Source of the DNA: Paracoccaceae bacterium
GTDB taxonomy: Bacteria > Pseudomonadota > Alphaproteobacteria > Rhodobacterales > Rhodobacteraceae
Reading direction: 5' to 3'
Length of the DNA: 64,000 bases
Assembly (NCBI GenBank): GCA_009773375.1
Contig: WRPH01000006.1
Location: 62,001-126,000 of the forward strand
Both the position numbers and the translations under genes were made by a program. The first letter of the stretch is position 1. Every line of letters begins with the position of its first letter. A model generated the notes under the pieces. That model saw nothing but the letters and a program-made list of their open reading frames with translations, was not told where the DNA came from and searched no databases. Below, in pieces: positions 36,388-45,271 of the stretch.

Positions 36388-36975
36388 ATGCTTCAATCGG
36401 CTCCGATCACGTCAAGTATCAAGCGCCATTGGCATTCATTTCTTGATGCCACGTCTCATTTCGTCGCCCCCCGGAGGCACGATACGCCGCAGGCACATAG
36501 CGCAGCATCCCTGCGGCGCTCGGATATTATGGAATCGCTGGATCTGGATTGCGACGCAGTGATCGTCATGATCGGCCAAAGGCTGGATAGAGAGCGGGAC
36601 TGGATTCTGCGTCAACACGCCGCTGTTCTGCAAGTGCCAAGTCTTTCCGACATCCAGTCGACTTGGATCAACGGGCAAAAAATCTCACATCTTATTGTTC
36701 AGATAGATTATTTTGGTGGGATTTGGGAAGTGTTCGATGAACTGCGCCGCATCCGCAACACCCTTCCCGAACTGCCAGTCGTTCTGGTGTCTTATGATTT
36801 TGCACAGGATGATTTCCGGTGCGAACGTCTTGCGCTTTGCGATGCGTCTTTGCGCGCGCCAGTCGGCCTTGCGTCGCTTGAGTTCGGTTTGACCGAAGCT
36901 GCGAATGTCAATAACCCTGCATGGCAAACGCGTTTGCGCGATTTGCAGGAAGCAGAGACCCGAACAATAATCTGA
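36388..36975 (+). CDS. Hypothetical protein, degenerate receiver-like
   Basis: Protein of 195 residues that I cannot place in a named family. The C-terminal half alternates hydrophobic strands and helices (CDAVIVMIGQ, ISHLIVQIDYF, LPVVLVSYDF) like a response-regulator receiver domain, but the phosphoacceptor Asp/Lys positions are not convincing. ATG 36388 is chosen because a GAGG site lies 5 bases upstream. It stands at the head of the plus-strand EPS operon, 249 bases before wza. A regulatory role in EPS expression is a guess from position. Confidence 0.6.
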   Translation: MLQSAPITSSIKRHWHSFLDATSHFVAPRRHDTPQAHSAASLRRSDIMESLDLDCDAVIVMIGQRLDRERDWILRQHAAVLQVPSLSDIQSTWINGQKISHLIVQIDYFGGIWEVFDELRRIRNTLPELPVVLVSYDFAQDDFRCERLALCDASLRAPVGLASLEFGLTEAANVNNPAWQTRLRDLQEAETRTII

Positions 36976-37224
36976 CAGTCCCGACAAAAGAGCGCCGCAA
37001 CGCATCGAAAGAAGGGTTGGCTATCAAAAGATAGTCTGACCTTCTCAATTCGGATATCTCGACAGAGTTCGCCTTGCTTGCCCCTGACGCTGCGGATATT
37101 GGCGCCCCAAACGGATTGCAACTTTTGTGTGTTTCAAAGAATGTGGATCGACCTTGGGCCGATCCACCTTTGGTACTGCCTCTGCGAAACGTCAATTCTC
37201 GCGTTACCAAGGTGAATCGGAATA

Positions 37225-38307
37225 ATGGACGGCAAAACATTTCGTGGCTTCCGTAATACTGTCACTCTCGTGCTGGTTACTTTTCTAGCCGCCTGTGCAG
37301 ATGGATCTGTCCGCATCCCAATTTCATCCGAGGCGCAAAGCCGCGAGTTTCCCGATGTATCGGTCATCCCGCTGACGGCGGACAATATCGCAGGCTTCGC
37401 CGCAACCACTTTGCCCGCGCAGACCACTGTCCTGCCCAAAAGTGGTAAATGGACCTATCGGATCGGCGATGGCGATCTGCTCAATATTACCGTTTTCGAC
37501 CACACAGAGCTTGCGACAAGCACTGCCGAAAAGCCCGGCGCCGCCGCATCTGCGGTTTTGGTTCAGGCGGACGGAACCTTCTTCTATCCTTTCGTTGGGA
37601 AAGTTCGGGCGGCCGGGCTGACCGCCGAGGAAATCCGCACCGCCCTGACTGAGCGGCTGACCACCTATTTTCCGGACCCTCAGGTTGCAGTTCAGATCGT
37701 TGAATTCAACGCCCAAAGCATCGTTGTCGCGGGCGAGGTCGGCGCGCCGCGCTCGGTGGCGCTCTCGACAAAACCGCTGCAGTTGCTTGAGGCAATCAAT
37801 GCAGCCGGTGGGCTGACCCCGCTGGCCGATACCGCTCATGTGACAGTGCAGCGCGGCGGTACGGTCTATGATGTGAACCTGCGCGCGTTCCTTTCGGAAG
37901 GGCTGGCAAACAACAATCCGGTGTTGATGGCAGGCGATATCGTCACGGTGCGCCGGCAAGTGGCCCAAGAGGCCTATATCATGGGCAGCGTGAAATCCCC
38001 GTCCATTGTCAATCTGGCGGTCGATCCGATCACGCTGACCCAAGCTTTGGCCCGGCAAGGCGGGCTGGATGAAGTGCGCGCCGATGCGCGGGGTGTGTTT
38101 GTCTTTCGCCAAGCCGGGGCCCGCACAACCGTCTATCAGCTCGATGTATCCTCGCCGGGGGGCTGGCTGATCGGCAACCGCTTCATGCTGATGTCGGGCG
38201 ATGTGATCTATGTGACCCGCTCTCCGCTGAGCAAATGGAATGACACGATCAGCCGGCTTCTTCCTTCGGTTTCCGCCGGAAAAAGCGTTGCCACAACGGC
38301 GAGGTGA
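37225..38307 (+). CDS. wza: Polysaccharide export outer-membrane lipoprotein (Wza family)
   Basis: Wza/BexD-type export channel of 360 residues. The signal peptide ends in FLAAC, placing the lipid-modified Cys at residue 24. The polysaccharide export domain begins YRIGDGDLLNITVFDHTELA, followed by SLBB domains (GEVGAPRSVAL and MGSVKSPSIVNL) and a C-terminal region. Located at the head of wza-wzb-wzc. It forms the outer-membrane exit for the polymer made by the adjacent operon. Gap to wzb 4 bases. Confidence 0.93.
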   Translation: MDGKTFRGFRNTVTLVLVTFLAACADGSVRIPISSEAQSREFPDVSVIPLTADNIAGFAATTLPAQTTVLPKSGKWTYRIGDGDLLNITVFDHTELATSTAEKPGAAASAVLVQADGTFFYPFVGKVRAAGLTAEEIRTALTERLTTYFPDPQVAVQIVEFNAQSIVVAGEVGAPRSVALSTKPLQLLEAINAAGGLTPLADTAHVTVQRGGTVYDVNLRAFLSEGLANNNPVLMAGDIVTVRRQVAQEAYIMGSVKSPSIVNLAVDPITLTQALARQGGLDEVRADARGVFVFRQAGARTTVYQLDVSSPGGWLIGNRFMLMSGDVIYVTRSPLSKWNDTISRLLPSVSAGKSVATTAR

Positions 38308-38311
38308 CAGG

Positions 38312-38776
38312 ATGACTGCACGGTCCGTTGGCATCAGCAGCATCCTTGTGGTCTGCACCGGTAACATCTGCCGCTCACCGCTCGCAGAGGCGGTGCTGCG
38401 GCAGCAGTTACCCAGTTGCCAGGTGGTTTCAGCCGGGCTGGACGCACCAAGCGGGCGTCCCGTGCATGAAGCTTGGTTACGACAGGCCGAACAGTGCGGC
38501 CTTGATCTGTCGGTGAACCGATCACAACGCTTTACCCCCGAAATGGGCTTAGCCGCCGATATCGTTCTGTGCATGGAGGCGGCGCAGTGTCGCCGGATCA
38601 TCGAGCAGACGCGTTCCTTGGCTGGGCGGGTGTTTTTGCTGAGCCATTGGAGCGACACCCAAAACATCGAAGACCCGATCCTGGGCACGCTTGAAACGCA
38701 TAGCCAGACTTTCGCGAAGGTCCGGCGTGACGCGGAAGCCTGGGCTGACACCCTGAAGGAAGAAGTAACGTGGTAA
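38312..38776 (+). CDS. wzb: Low-molecular-weight protein tyrosine phosphatase (Wzb)
   Basis: LMW-PTP of 154 residues that dephosphorylates the Wzc kinase. The P-loop CTGNICRSPLAEAV has the catalytic Cys at residue 15 and Arg at 21, and the general-acid Asp lies in IEDPILG. ATG 38312 is preceded by GAGGTGACAGG. It overlaps the wzc start, so the kinase and phosphatase are translationally coupled. Confidence 0.93.
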   Translation: MTARSVGISSILVVCTGNICRSPLAEAVLRQQLPSCQVVSAGLDAPSGRPVHEAWLRQAEQCGLDLSVNRSQRFTPEMGLAADIVLCMEAAQCRRIIEQTRSLAGRVFLLSHWSDTQNIEDPILGTLETHSQTFAKVRRDAEAWADTLKEEVTW

Positions 38777-40959
38777 TGCAGACGCGTGAGTGGAACGGGG
38801 CAACTCCTGCCCAGAACGACGGCGTCGATTTGCGCGACGTGGTTTCCCGGCTGTGGCGGGCACGGCGACTGCTGGGCGCATCGGCTGTGGTGGGCGTGAT
38901 GCTGGGCCTTGGATCTTATCTGAACAGCCCGCCGCTGTATCAGGCGGATGCCTTGCTGCAGCTTGAATCGAAAAGCGGCGTGCTGTCTTTGCCAACCGCG
39001 CTGACGGCACAGTTGGACGACGATCCCCACACGGTGACCGAAATCGAGATCCTGCGCTCGCGCATGGTGTTGGGCGCGGCAGTGGAGCGGCTAAACCTCG
39101 ACTGGCATATAGAGCCGCAGCGCGCACCGCTGATCGGGGCGTTTCTTGCGCTGCACAATGTGCCATTGCCGGATTTCAGCTTCTTGCGACCCTTTGCCCG
39201 CAAGGGTGACGCCGTGACGCTTGAGGGGCTTCAGGTCCCCGAACGGTGGATCGGCAAGATTTCGGTCCTGACTGTCGGGCCGAACGACACCTTCACGGTG
39301 CAGTTGCCAGATGGCCGCAGCCTGTCAGGGCGTGTCGGGGCGACGCTGGTGGATAATAGCGCTGGCTTCGTGTTGCGGGTCAGCAGGCTGGCAGCATCGG
39401 AGGGGCGGCGCTTCGACCTGGTGCAGCGAAGCAAGGCGGCAACGATTGCGGAGCTGCGCGGCGGCCTGACCGCAGCCGAGACGACGCGTCAGTCCTTTAT
39501 GCTGCGCCTGACCTATGCCGACAGTTCGCCCACCGCCGCAGAGCGCATTTTGGATGCTGTTGCACAGGCTTATCTGCGACAGAACATCAACCGCAGTTCA
39601 GCCGAGGCCGCCAGCAGCCTGGCTTTCATCGAAAGCAACCTGCCCGAAGCCGAAGCGGCAGTGGCCGCTGCGGAAACGGCGCTGAACGATTTCCGCAAAG
39701 TCAATCAAGCCATCGACCTGAATTTCGAGGTGGAGGCAACGCTGTCACAAGTGGGCGCGCTAAAGGCGCAGTTGGAAGAAATCGCCCGCAACGAACAAAC
39801 GATGCAGCAGCGTTACACGACGAACCACCCGATTTACCGCCAATTGCTTGATGACAAACAGCGTGTGCAATCCCAGCTTGATGTATTGCAGACACAGATC
39901 GCCCGCCTTCCTGGCACCCAACGTGAACTGTTCAAGCTGACAGGCACACTGGATTCGGCACAGGCAAACTACATGCAACTGAGCAGCCGTGCACAGGAAT
40001 TGCGTGTTATGCAAGCCAGCAAGATCGGCAATGTGCGGATCGTTGATGCCGCCCGAGCCCCCGGCACTCCGATCACTCCGAAGCTGTTGCGCAGCCTGAT
40101 GACCTGGACCATTGCGGCTTTTGCGATCGGGGCGCTCACGGTGCTGGCTCGGGCTTGGCTGAGCACCGGCATAACCCGCACCTCCGATCTCGAGGCCGCA
40201 GGCTTTCAGGTTTTAGCGGTGGTCCAGTATCTGTCGAAGATAACCTCGGGGCGGGGGCGGCATACGCGCCAGATCGTCGCGTTGACCACGCCGAATGATC
40301 CGGTGATCGAATCCTTCCGCTCCATGCGTACTTCGCTGCATTTCGCGCTGGTCGGCACCAAAAACCACACCGTGCTTGTTACCAGTGCCACGCCGAATGT
40401 CGGCAAGTCCTTCTGCTCTGAAAACCTTGCGGTTGTGGCGGCCATGGCCGGACAGAAGGTGTGCCTTATCGACGGCGATATGCGGCGCGGCACCACACAT
40501 CAACGATTCGACGTCAAACGCAGCCATCCGGGCCTGGCCAGCTATCTGCGTGGAACAGCCGAGCTGGACGAAATTCTTGTGAAGGGCACGCTGAACGGAT
40601 TGTGGATGATCCCGACCGGCCCCTTGCCCTACAACCCGTCCGAACTGCTGATGAGTGACCGGCTGCCCAAGCTGATCGCAGAGCTGGAACAGCGGTTCGA
40701 CCTGACGATCATCGACAGCCCGCCTGCTCTGAACGTTACTGACCCGGTGCTGATCGGCAAGACGGTTGGCGCGACGCTTGTGATCGCACGGCACAATGTG
40801 ACCACGACCTCCGAGCTTGCAACTGTCCGAGGGCTGATGGCCGCCGCCGGAGCGCCCATCACCGGGGCAGTGCTGAACTGCTTCGATCCCCGCACCTCAA
40901 GCGAGGCCTACGGCAGCACCTATGGCCGTTATTACCACTATGCCAGTGCCGCGAAGTGA
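38770..40959 (+). CDS. wzc: Polysaccharide co-polymerase and tyrosine autokinase (Wzc)
   Basis: Wzc-type protein of 729 residues: N-terminal Wzz chain-length domain between two TM segments (about residues 33-50 and 440-460), a periplasmic coiled coil, and a C-terminal BY-kinase. Walker A ATPNVGKSF (Lys near 546), Walker A' LIDGDMRRG, Walker B IIDSPP. The C-terminus has a Tyr cluster (AYGSTYGRYYHYA), the autophosphorylation tail. GTG 38770 has an AAGGA site at good spacing; ATG 38776, overlapping the wzb stop, is the alternative. It controls polymer length and export with Wza. Confidence 0.94.
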   Translation: MVMQTREWNGATPAQNDGVDLRDVVSRLWRARRLLGASAVVGVMLGLGSYLNSPPLYQADALLQLESKSGVLSLPTALTAQLDDDPHTVTEIEILRSRMVLGAAVERLNLDWHIEPQRAPLIGAFLALHNVPLPDFSFLRPFARKGDAVTLEGLQVPERWIGKISVLTVGPNDTFTVQLPDGRSLSGRVGATLVDNSAGFVLRVSRLAASEGRRFDLVQRSKAATIAELRGGLTAAETTRQSFMLRLTYADSSPTAAERILDAVAQAYLRQNINRSSAEAASSLAFIESNLPEAEAAVAAAETALNDFRKVNQAIDLNFEVEATLSQVGALKAQLEEIARNEQTMQQRYTTNHPIYRQLLDDKQRVQSQLDVLQTQIARLPGTQRELFKLTGTLDSAQANYMQLSSRAQELRVMQASKIGNVRIVDAARAPGTPITPKLLRSLMTWTIAAFAIGALTVLARAWLSTGITRTSDLEAAGFQVLAVVQYLSKITSGRGRHTRQIVALTTPNDPVIESFRSMRTSLHFALVGTKNHTVLVTSATPNVGKSFCSENLAVVAAMAGQKVCLIDGDMRRGTTHQRFDVKRSHPGLASYLRGTAELDEILVKGTLNGLWMIPTGPLPYNPSELLMSDRLPKLIAELEQRFDLTIIDSPPALNVTDPVLIGKTVGATLVIARHNVTTTSELATVRGLMAAAGAPITGAVLNCFDPRTSSEAYGSTYGRYYHYASAAK

Positions 40960-40991
40960 CGAATGTCCAGGTAGAAGATGGAGACGAACCG

Positions 40992-41807
40992 ATGAAACCA
41001 AACCTATTGGCAGTGCTGAATGTTGCGGCATTGTTGTTGGGCGCTCAGGCTGCTTCGGCACAAGAACAAGCCGCGATGACCGGGGGCGAGATCATGGCGG
41101 CGCTGGAGAACCTCAGCTTCGCAGCGCAGGACCCCAACTTTCTGTCGTTGCAGGGGATCGGGGGCGCGCGAACCGCGCTCGGAGGCTCATTCTTCTTTTC
41201 GATTTCGGGGTCTGACACACGTCCGACCGGTTTGCGAGGACTTGACGGATCGCTGTCATTCGGCGCGGGATTCGGCGATCAGGAAACGAGCATAGGCGGC
41301 GAGGTCGCGGTGGATATCACTTCGGCAGATCCGGATGACTTCGGCGACTCGGGCTATCTGAACGCCAAGGTAGGCGGGCGGGTGCTGCGCAGCCTTGGCC
41401 AGAACTATCTGGCGGTCGGTGCCGAAGGTATGGCGCCCTGGGGGGATGCCCACGGACAAGAGGTCAACCTGACACTGACCGGCACCCGCGTCACCCGTCT
41501 TGGCCCCTTTGCGAACGGGCGGTTCTATCCGGTGATGCTGACACTGGGCTATGGCAACCATCAGGATCACGGCATTGATCCAGGCATGTTTGCGGGCATC
41601 GGTCTTGGCCTGACGCCGAACCTGAGTATCAGCCTGGCCAATGATGCGGGCATCCTAGAAGCCGGGTTCGGTTTGCATTTCGAGCGCGTTTCCAACGCTG
41701 TCTTCATGTTCACCGCCCATGATCTTGCCCGGACAGAGGGCGACACGCGCTTCGCGGTTGCGGTAGGCATTTCAACCGACAAGCTTTTCGGAAAGGACCG
41801 GCCATGA
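40992..41807 (+). CDS. Hypothetical outer-membrane beta-barrel-like protein
   Basis: Exported protein of 271 residues, family not recognised. The signal peptide MKPNLLAVLNVAALLLGAQAA ends in ASA-Q. The mature part alternates polar and hydrophobic residues in strands rich in Gly (SLSFGAGFGDQE, KVGGRVLRSL, MLTLGYGNHQDHG), as in a small outer-membrane barrel. ATG 40992 is chosen because a GGAGA site precedes it; ATG 40956 would overlap wzc but adds charged residues before the signal. It is coupled to the next gene by ATGA. The function is unknown, but its place between wzc and the exosortase suggests envelope work. Confidence 0.72.
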   Translation: MKPNLLAVLNVAALLLGAQAASAQEQAAMTGGEIMAALENLSFAAQDPNFLSLQGIGGARTALGGSFFFSISGSDTRPTGLRGLDGSLSFGAGFGDQETSIGGEVAVDITSADPDDFGDSGYLNAKVGGRVLRSLGQNYLAVGAEGMAPWGDAHGQEVNLTLTGTRVTRLGPFANGRFYPVMLTLGYGNHQDHGIDPGMFAGIGLGLTPNLSISLANDAGILEAGFGLHFERVSNAVFMFTAHDLARTEGDTRFAVAVGISTDKLFGKDRP

Positions 41808-42232
41808 AGATTTCTGCCATTGCCATTGCTGTCATCGCGGCGACGTTCCTGTCCGCAGGGATGGCCGTATCCGGCACGACCACCGTTGAACCCGGAGTAC
41901 AGCCTACCTCATCCATGGCAGTGCCATTGCTGTCCGGAAGCTCGGTCACCAGCATCACCAGCCTTGGCTCGCTGCCAGGGCGCTCCGAGGATGCGCGCAA
42001 ATTGCTGGAAAACCCTCCCGGGTCATCCGAGTCCCGCAGTTCCGCTGTCCTGATCGCCGAAAGCCTCGCGCTGGATCTGGCGAAAGGCTCCCTGCCCCGG
42101 CTCAACGCCCGACAGGTGCTCCTGGCGCGTGTGATGCTGCAAAACCTGATTGCCGAGGGGCAAAAGACCGATGCCGCTTGCTGCGCCCATATGGTTGCCC
42201 TTCTGAACCAATTGGATTCCAGCGGCCAATGA
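41804..42232 (+). CDS. Small secreted hypothetical protein
   Basis: Exported protein of 142 residues with a signal peptide (MKISAIAIAVIAATFLSAGMA), a Ser/Thr-rich linker, and a helical C-terminal half ending near ACCAHMVALLNQLD with a CC pair. No family recognised. It overlaps both neighbours by 4 bases (ATGA at each end), so it is firmly within the operon between the barrel-like protein and the exosortase. Confidence 0.7.
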   Translation: MKISAIAIAVIAATFLSAGMAVSGTTTVEPGVQPTSSMAVPLLSGSSVTSITSLGSLPGRSEDARKLLENPPGSSESRSSAVLIAESLALDLAKGSLPRLNARQVLLARVMLQNLIAEGQKTDAACCAHMVALLNQLDSSGQ

Positions 42233-43800
42233 CGGCGCAGAGCGATCAGGTCGGGGCGGGTTACAGGGCCCCCCTCTGCCGCCTTGGCGCCCTGCTGATG
42301 ATCGAAGCCGTGCTGGTCTTCCTGCTGGGTCAGGGGCTGCGCGCCGCCTTGGACCAGCGCAGCGTGATCGGACCGCTGTTGTTATGGCTGCACAAAATCA
42401 CGTTTTTTCTGGCTGCGCTTGGCGGGATCACCGGGCTTTCGGGGATCGGGCGAGCCAATACCCGCCGAGCAATCCTGCACACCCGGCGCAGCCCTGCCCT
42501 GCTAGGGCTGCATCTGGTCGCGTTCTGCCTACTGATCGCGGTCTATCTTGCGCTGGCGGCGGGACTGCAAGGCGCGGTGCTGGATGCACTGGCGGTTGGT
42601 TTGCTGCTGTTTTGCGGCATGAGCGGCTTTCTGTTGCTGGTGCCGATTCAGGCCCACGATCGCCCGATGCGGTTTTTAGTGCTGGGGGGGCTATGCCTTG
42701 CACTGGCCTGGGGCCTGTTTTCCGCAGCGGCAGGCGGTCTGTTGCAGCACCTGCAAACCGGAATTGAAAAGCTGACGCTGCAGCTTACCCTGTGGCTTCT
42801 CGACATTCTGCAAATTGGCCCGCTTGACGTGTTGCGCGATGCGGCAGGCCAGCCGGTGCTGGCGGCGCGCGGCTTCGCCATATCGATAGCCGCGTCCTGT
42901 GCCGGGTATGAGGGCGTGGGCGGCGCGGTCCTGCTGATCCTGCTTTATGCCATGGCCGAGCGCGGCCGGTTGAGACCGGCCCGCGCCCTGTTGCTGGCTG
43001 TGCTGGCCTGCCTGACGGTGTTTGTGGTGAACGCGCTGCGCATCGCACTGCTGTTCGCGCTGGGGGTGAAGGGCCACGCGGAACTGGCGCTGAACGGATT
43101 TCATTCGCATTTCGGCGTACTGGGACTATTGATCGTGGTTGGTGGCACCATCGGCCTGCTGCAACTGCCCTTCTTCCTCCGCCACCCCGCCCGGGGCGCG
43201 CACCAGCTGGGGCTGCCCATTTCCGAACGGACACTGCGCAATCTGGTGCCGGCAGTCACGCCGCTGGCCCTTGCAATCGGGGTTTCGCTTGTGACTGGGC
43301 TTTTCTCGGGCAGTTTAAACTGGCTTTATCCGCTGCACATTCTGGCCGGAGCGGCGCTACTTTGGCACAATCGCGGCTGGTTGCGGGCGCGGCTGATCCC
43401 AGTCAGCGCAGTCCGGGGACCGATCATCGGCGGGCTCGTCTATCTGATCTGGATCGCGCTTGTTCCCGATGATGCGGGGAACATTCGGGTGATCGGCGCA
43501 ACCCTCATCGTGCCGCTGCTGGAAGAAAGCGCGTTCCGGGGCGGCATCCAGCCTGCCCTTGCCACAGCCTTTGCCCGGTTCGGGGCTGCGCGCCTTGCCC
43601 CCTATCTGGCTGCCGGGCTGGCCGCAATCAGCTTTGGCCTCCTGCATGACCAGATATTGGCCGGAACGATCGCAGGCTTTGGCTACGGCCTTCTTGCCCT
43701 TGGCCACGCGCGGCTGGGCGATGCGGTTCTTGCCCATGCGATCACCAACGTCCTTCTCTCGGCCCATGTGCTGAGCACGGGCCAATTATCCTACTGGTGA
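42229..43800 (+). CDS. xrtE: Exosortase E/CAAX-type protease fusion (VPEID-CTERM system)
   Basis: Integral membrane protein of 523 residues fusing an exosortase to a CPBP (CAAX-protease-like) domain. The exosortase catalytic triad is present: Cys 224 in ASCAGYEG, Arg 271 in NALRIALLF, His 292/294 in GFHSHFGVLG. The CPBP domain has EESAFRGG (Glu 432-433, Arg 437) and FGLLHDQ (His 473). This matches the XrtE class that processes proteins with a C-terminal VPEID motif, TM helix and basic residues. ATG 42229 overlaps the upstream stop (ATGA). Its likely substrate is encoded at 45272. Expected action: cleavage of the tail and possible attachment or release at the cell surface. Confidence 0.92.
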   Translation: MTAQSDQVGAGYRAPLCRLGALLMIEAVLVFLLGQGLRAALDQRSVIGPLLLWLHKITFFLAALGGITGLSGIGRANTRRAILHTRRSPALLGLHLVAFCLLIAVYLALAAGLQGAVLDALAVGLLLFCGMSGFLLLVPIQAHDRPMRFLVLGGLCLALAWGLFSAAAGGLLQHLQTGIEKLTLQLTLWLLDILQIGPLDVLRDAAGQPVLAARGFAISIAASCAGYEGVGGAVLLILLYAMAERGRLRPARALLLAVLACLTVFVVNALRIALLFALGVKGHAELALNGFHSHFGVLGLLIVVGGTIGLLQLPFFLRHPARGAHQLGLPISERTLRNLVPAVTPLALAIGVSLVTGLFSGSLNWLYPLHILAGAALLWHNRGWLRARLIPVSAVRGPIIGGLVYLIWIALVPDDAGNIRVIGATLIVPLLEESAFRGGIQPALATAFARFGAARLAPYLAAGLAAISFGLLHDQILAGTIAGFGYGLLALGHARLGDAVLAHAITNVLLSAHVLSTGQLSYW

Positions 43801-43807
43801 GTTTAAA

Positions 43808-45130
43808 ATGACCCCGATCTTCGCCTCCCGCTTGCGCCCCGACGCGATCCGACTCGCCGCTTTGCGCTGCGCCAGCCTACTTTTCGCCACCTGTCTGGCA
43901 GGAATCGCCTTGGCAGAAGACCTGCCCGAAATCATCGCACGGGTGGACAACCAGATTGTCACGACAGCCGATGTCGAAAGCTACACGCGTCTTCTGACAC
44001 CCGAGCCCGACGAGACGAAAGAGGCCCTACGAGGACGGGCGCGTGATCTGCTACTTGCCAACCTTATGGCGCAAGCGCAGCTCATGCGGGGCCCCGAACG
44101 GCCTGCGGATGACCTGCTTCTCAAGCTGCAAGAGGCGCAGCGGCGAGTGGTTCTTGAATATTATGTCACGACCAATACCTCTCCCTATACACCGACCGCC
44201 GCCGAGATCGCAGAGTTTGTGCGCCGCAATCCCCAGATGTTCAGCGGGCGCGCGATCTATCGCTATGTCGAAATCATCCTGCAGGACCTCAGCCCCGATC
44301 AGAACCGGGCGCTGCAAGACGAACTTGCCGCCATGCCCCACGCGCCGCTGGCGACGGCGCAGGTGACAGCGCTGATGGGCCGGATGCGGGATGCCCGCGT
44401 ACCGTTTCAGGCCCTGTCGGTGATCCGCAACTCGGAACAGCTTCCCATGGCATTCGCCGCATTGCTGGATCAACTTTGGGCTGGCACAACACGTTTCACA
44501 ACGACCCACACGGCAACCGATCAGCGGCTCGTCTTCCTACTGGACCGAGTGTCAGACCCCGTGAACGCCACCGATATCCAAGACCAGATCGTGCAGGGGC
44601 TGATCCGCCAGAATGCCACTGAACAGCGCAGCAAAATCATTCGCACTCTGGCACAGACCGCGCTAGATGGTTCCTCTGTCGCGCCGCCAGTCAACGACGC
44701 TGCCTCACTCACTTCAGAAACGCCCCTGCGTTCAGAACCACCGCGCCGCCTGATGGCACTGACGACGTTGATGTCCGCTTTGACGGTCGCCGCAATCGGT
44801 CTCGCATTCGGCTGGCGGAATCGCGGCCGAATCAAAGTCATGGATGAAGAATTTGGCGAGGTTTTGATCCAGAATCAGGGGATCCGCCTTGTGTTGAGCT
44901 CTTCGATGATCGCGCTTCCATCCCTCTGCTTCGTCGTCTTTGCGACATCCGTAGCCCAAGTGCTCGGGTGGCACGGCATTGCAATCCTGTCGATCCCCGG
45001 GGCGCTGGCTGGCGCTGTGATCCCGCCGCTGGTCCGGCGGATCGTTGGGAGGACCTTCGTGCTGATGGCCCCCCTTTTGGTGGCATTGGTGCTTGCAGGA
45101 CAGATCGTGATCACAGCTACAAGCCTTTGA
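43808..45130 (+). CDS. SurA/EpsD-like peptidyl-prolyl isomerase-type membrane protein
   Basis: Protein of 440 residues. After a signal peptide (ending near AEDLPE) comes a SurA/EpsD-like N-terminal domain (IIARVDNQIVTTADVESY) and an alpha-beta region (about 110-240) at the position of a parvulin domain, though the catalytic pattern is weak. The C-terminal 130 residues hold about four TM helices, unlike usual EpsD. EpsD-type proteins accompany exosortases in EPS loci. It follows xrtE by 7 bases. Possible role: presenting or folding exported proteins for the exosortase; inferred. Confidence 0.7.
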   Translation: MTPIFASRLRPDAIRLAALRCASLLFATCLAGIALAEDLPEIIARVDNQIVTTADVESYTRLLTPEPDETKEALRGRARDLLLANLMAQAQLMRGPERPADDLLLKLQEAQRRVVLEYYVTTNTSPYTPTAAEIAEFVRRNPQMFSGRAIYRYVEIILQDLSPDQNRALQDELAAMPHAPLATAQVTALMGRMRDARVPFQALSVIRNSEQLPMAFAALLDQLWAGTTRFTTTHTATDQRLVFLLDRVSDPVNATDIQDQIVQGLIRQNATEQRSKIIRTLAQTALDGSSVAPPVNDAASLTSETPLRSEPPRRLMALTTLMSALTVAAIGLAFGWRNRGRIKVMDEEFGEVLIQNQGIRLVLSSSMIALPSLCFVVFATSVAQVLGWHGIAILSIPGALAGAVIPPLVRRIVGRTFVLMAPLLVALVLAGQIVITATSL

Positions 45131-45271
45131 TCCCGGCACCAAAAAAGAAGCCCCCCGCCGAAGATAGCGATGCGTATCTTTTGGCAACGAGCGGGGTGCG
45201 GGCATTTCGTATATCAATATCGGTAGTTCAGGTTTGGCTCCGGATTGGCACCGCTTCGCAGGGATAAAAAG

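Noticed and set aside
36161-36562. A 133-codon plus-strand frame in the EPS divergence region
   Set aside because: Overlaps the better supported gene at 36388 in another frame and lacks a ribosome site and similarity.
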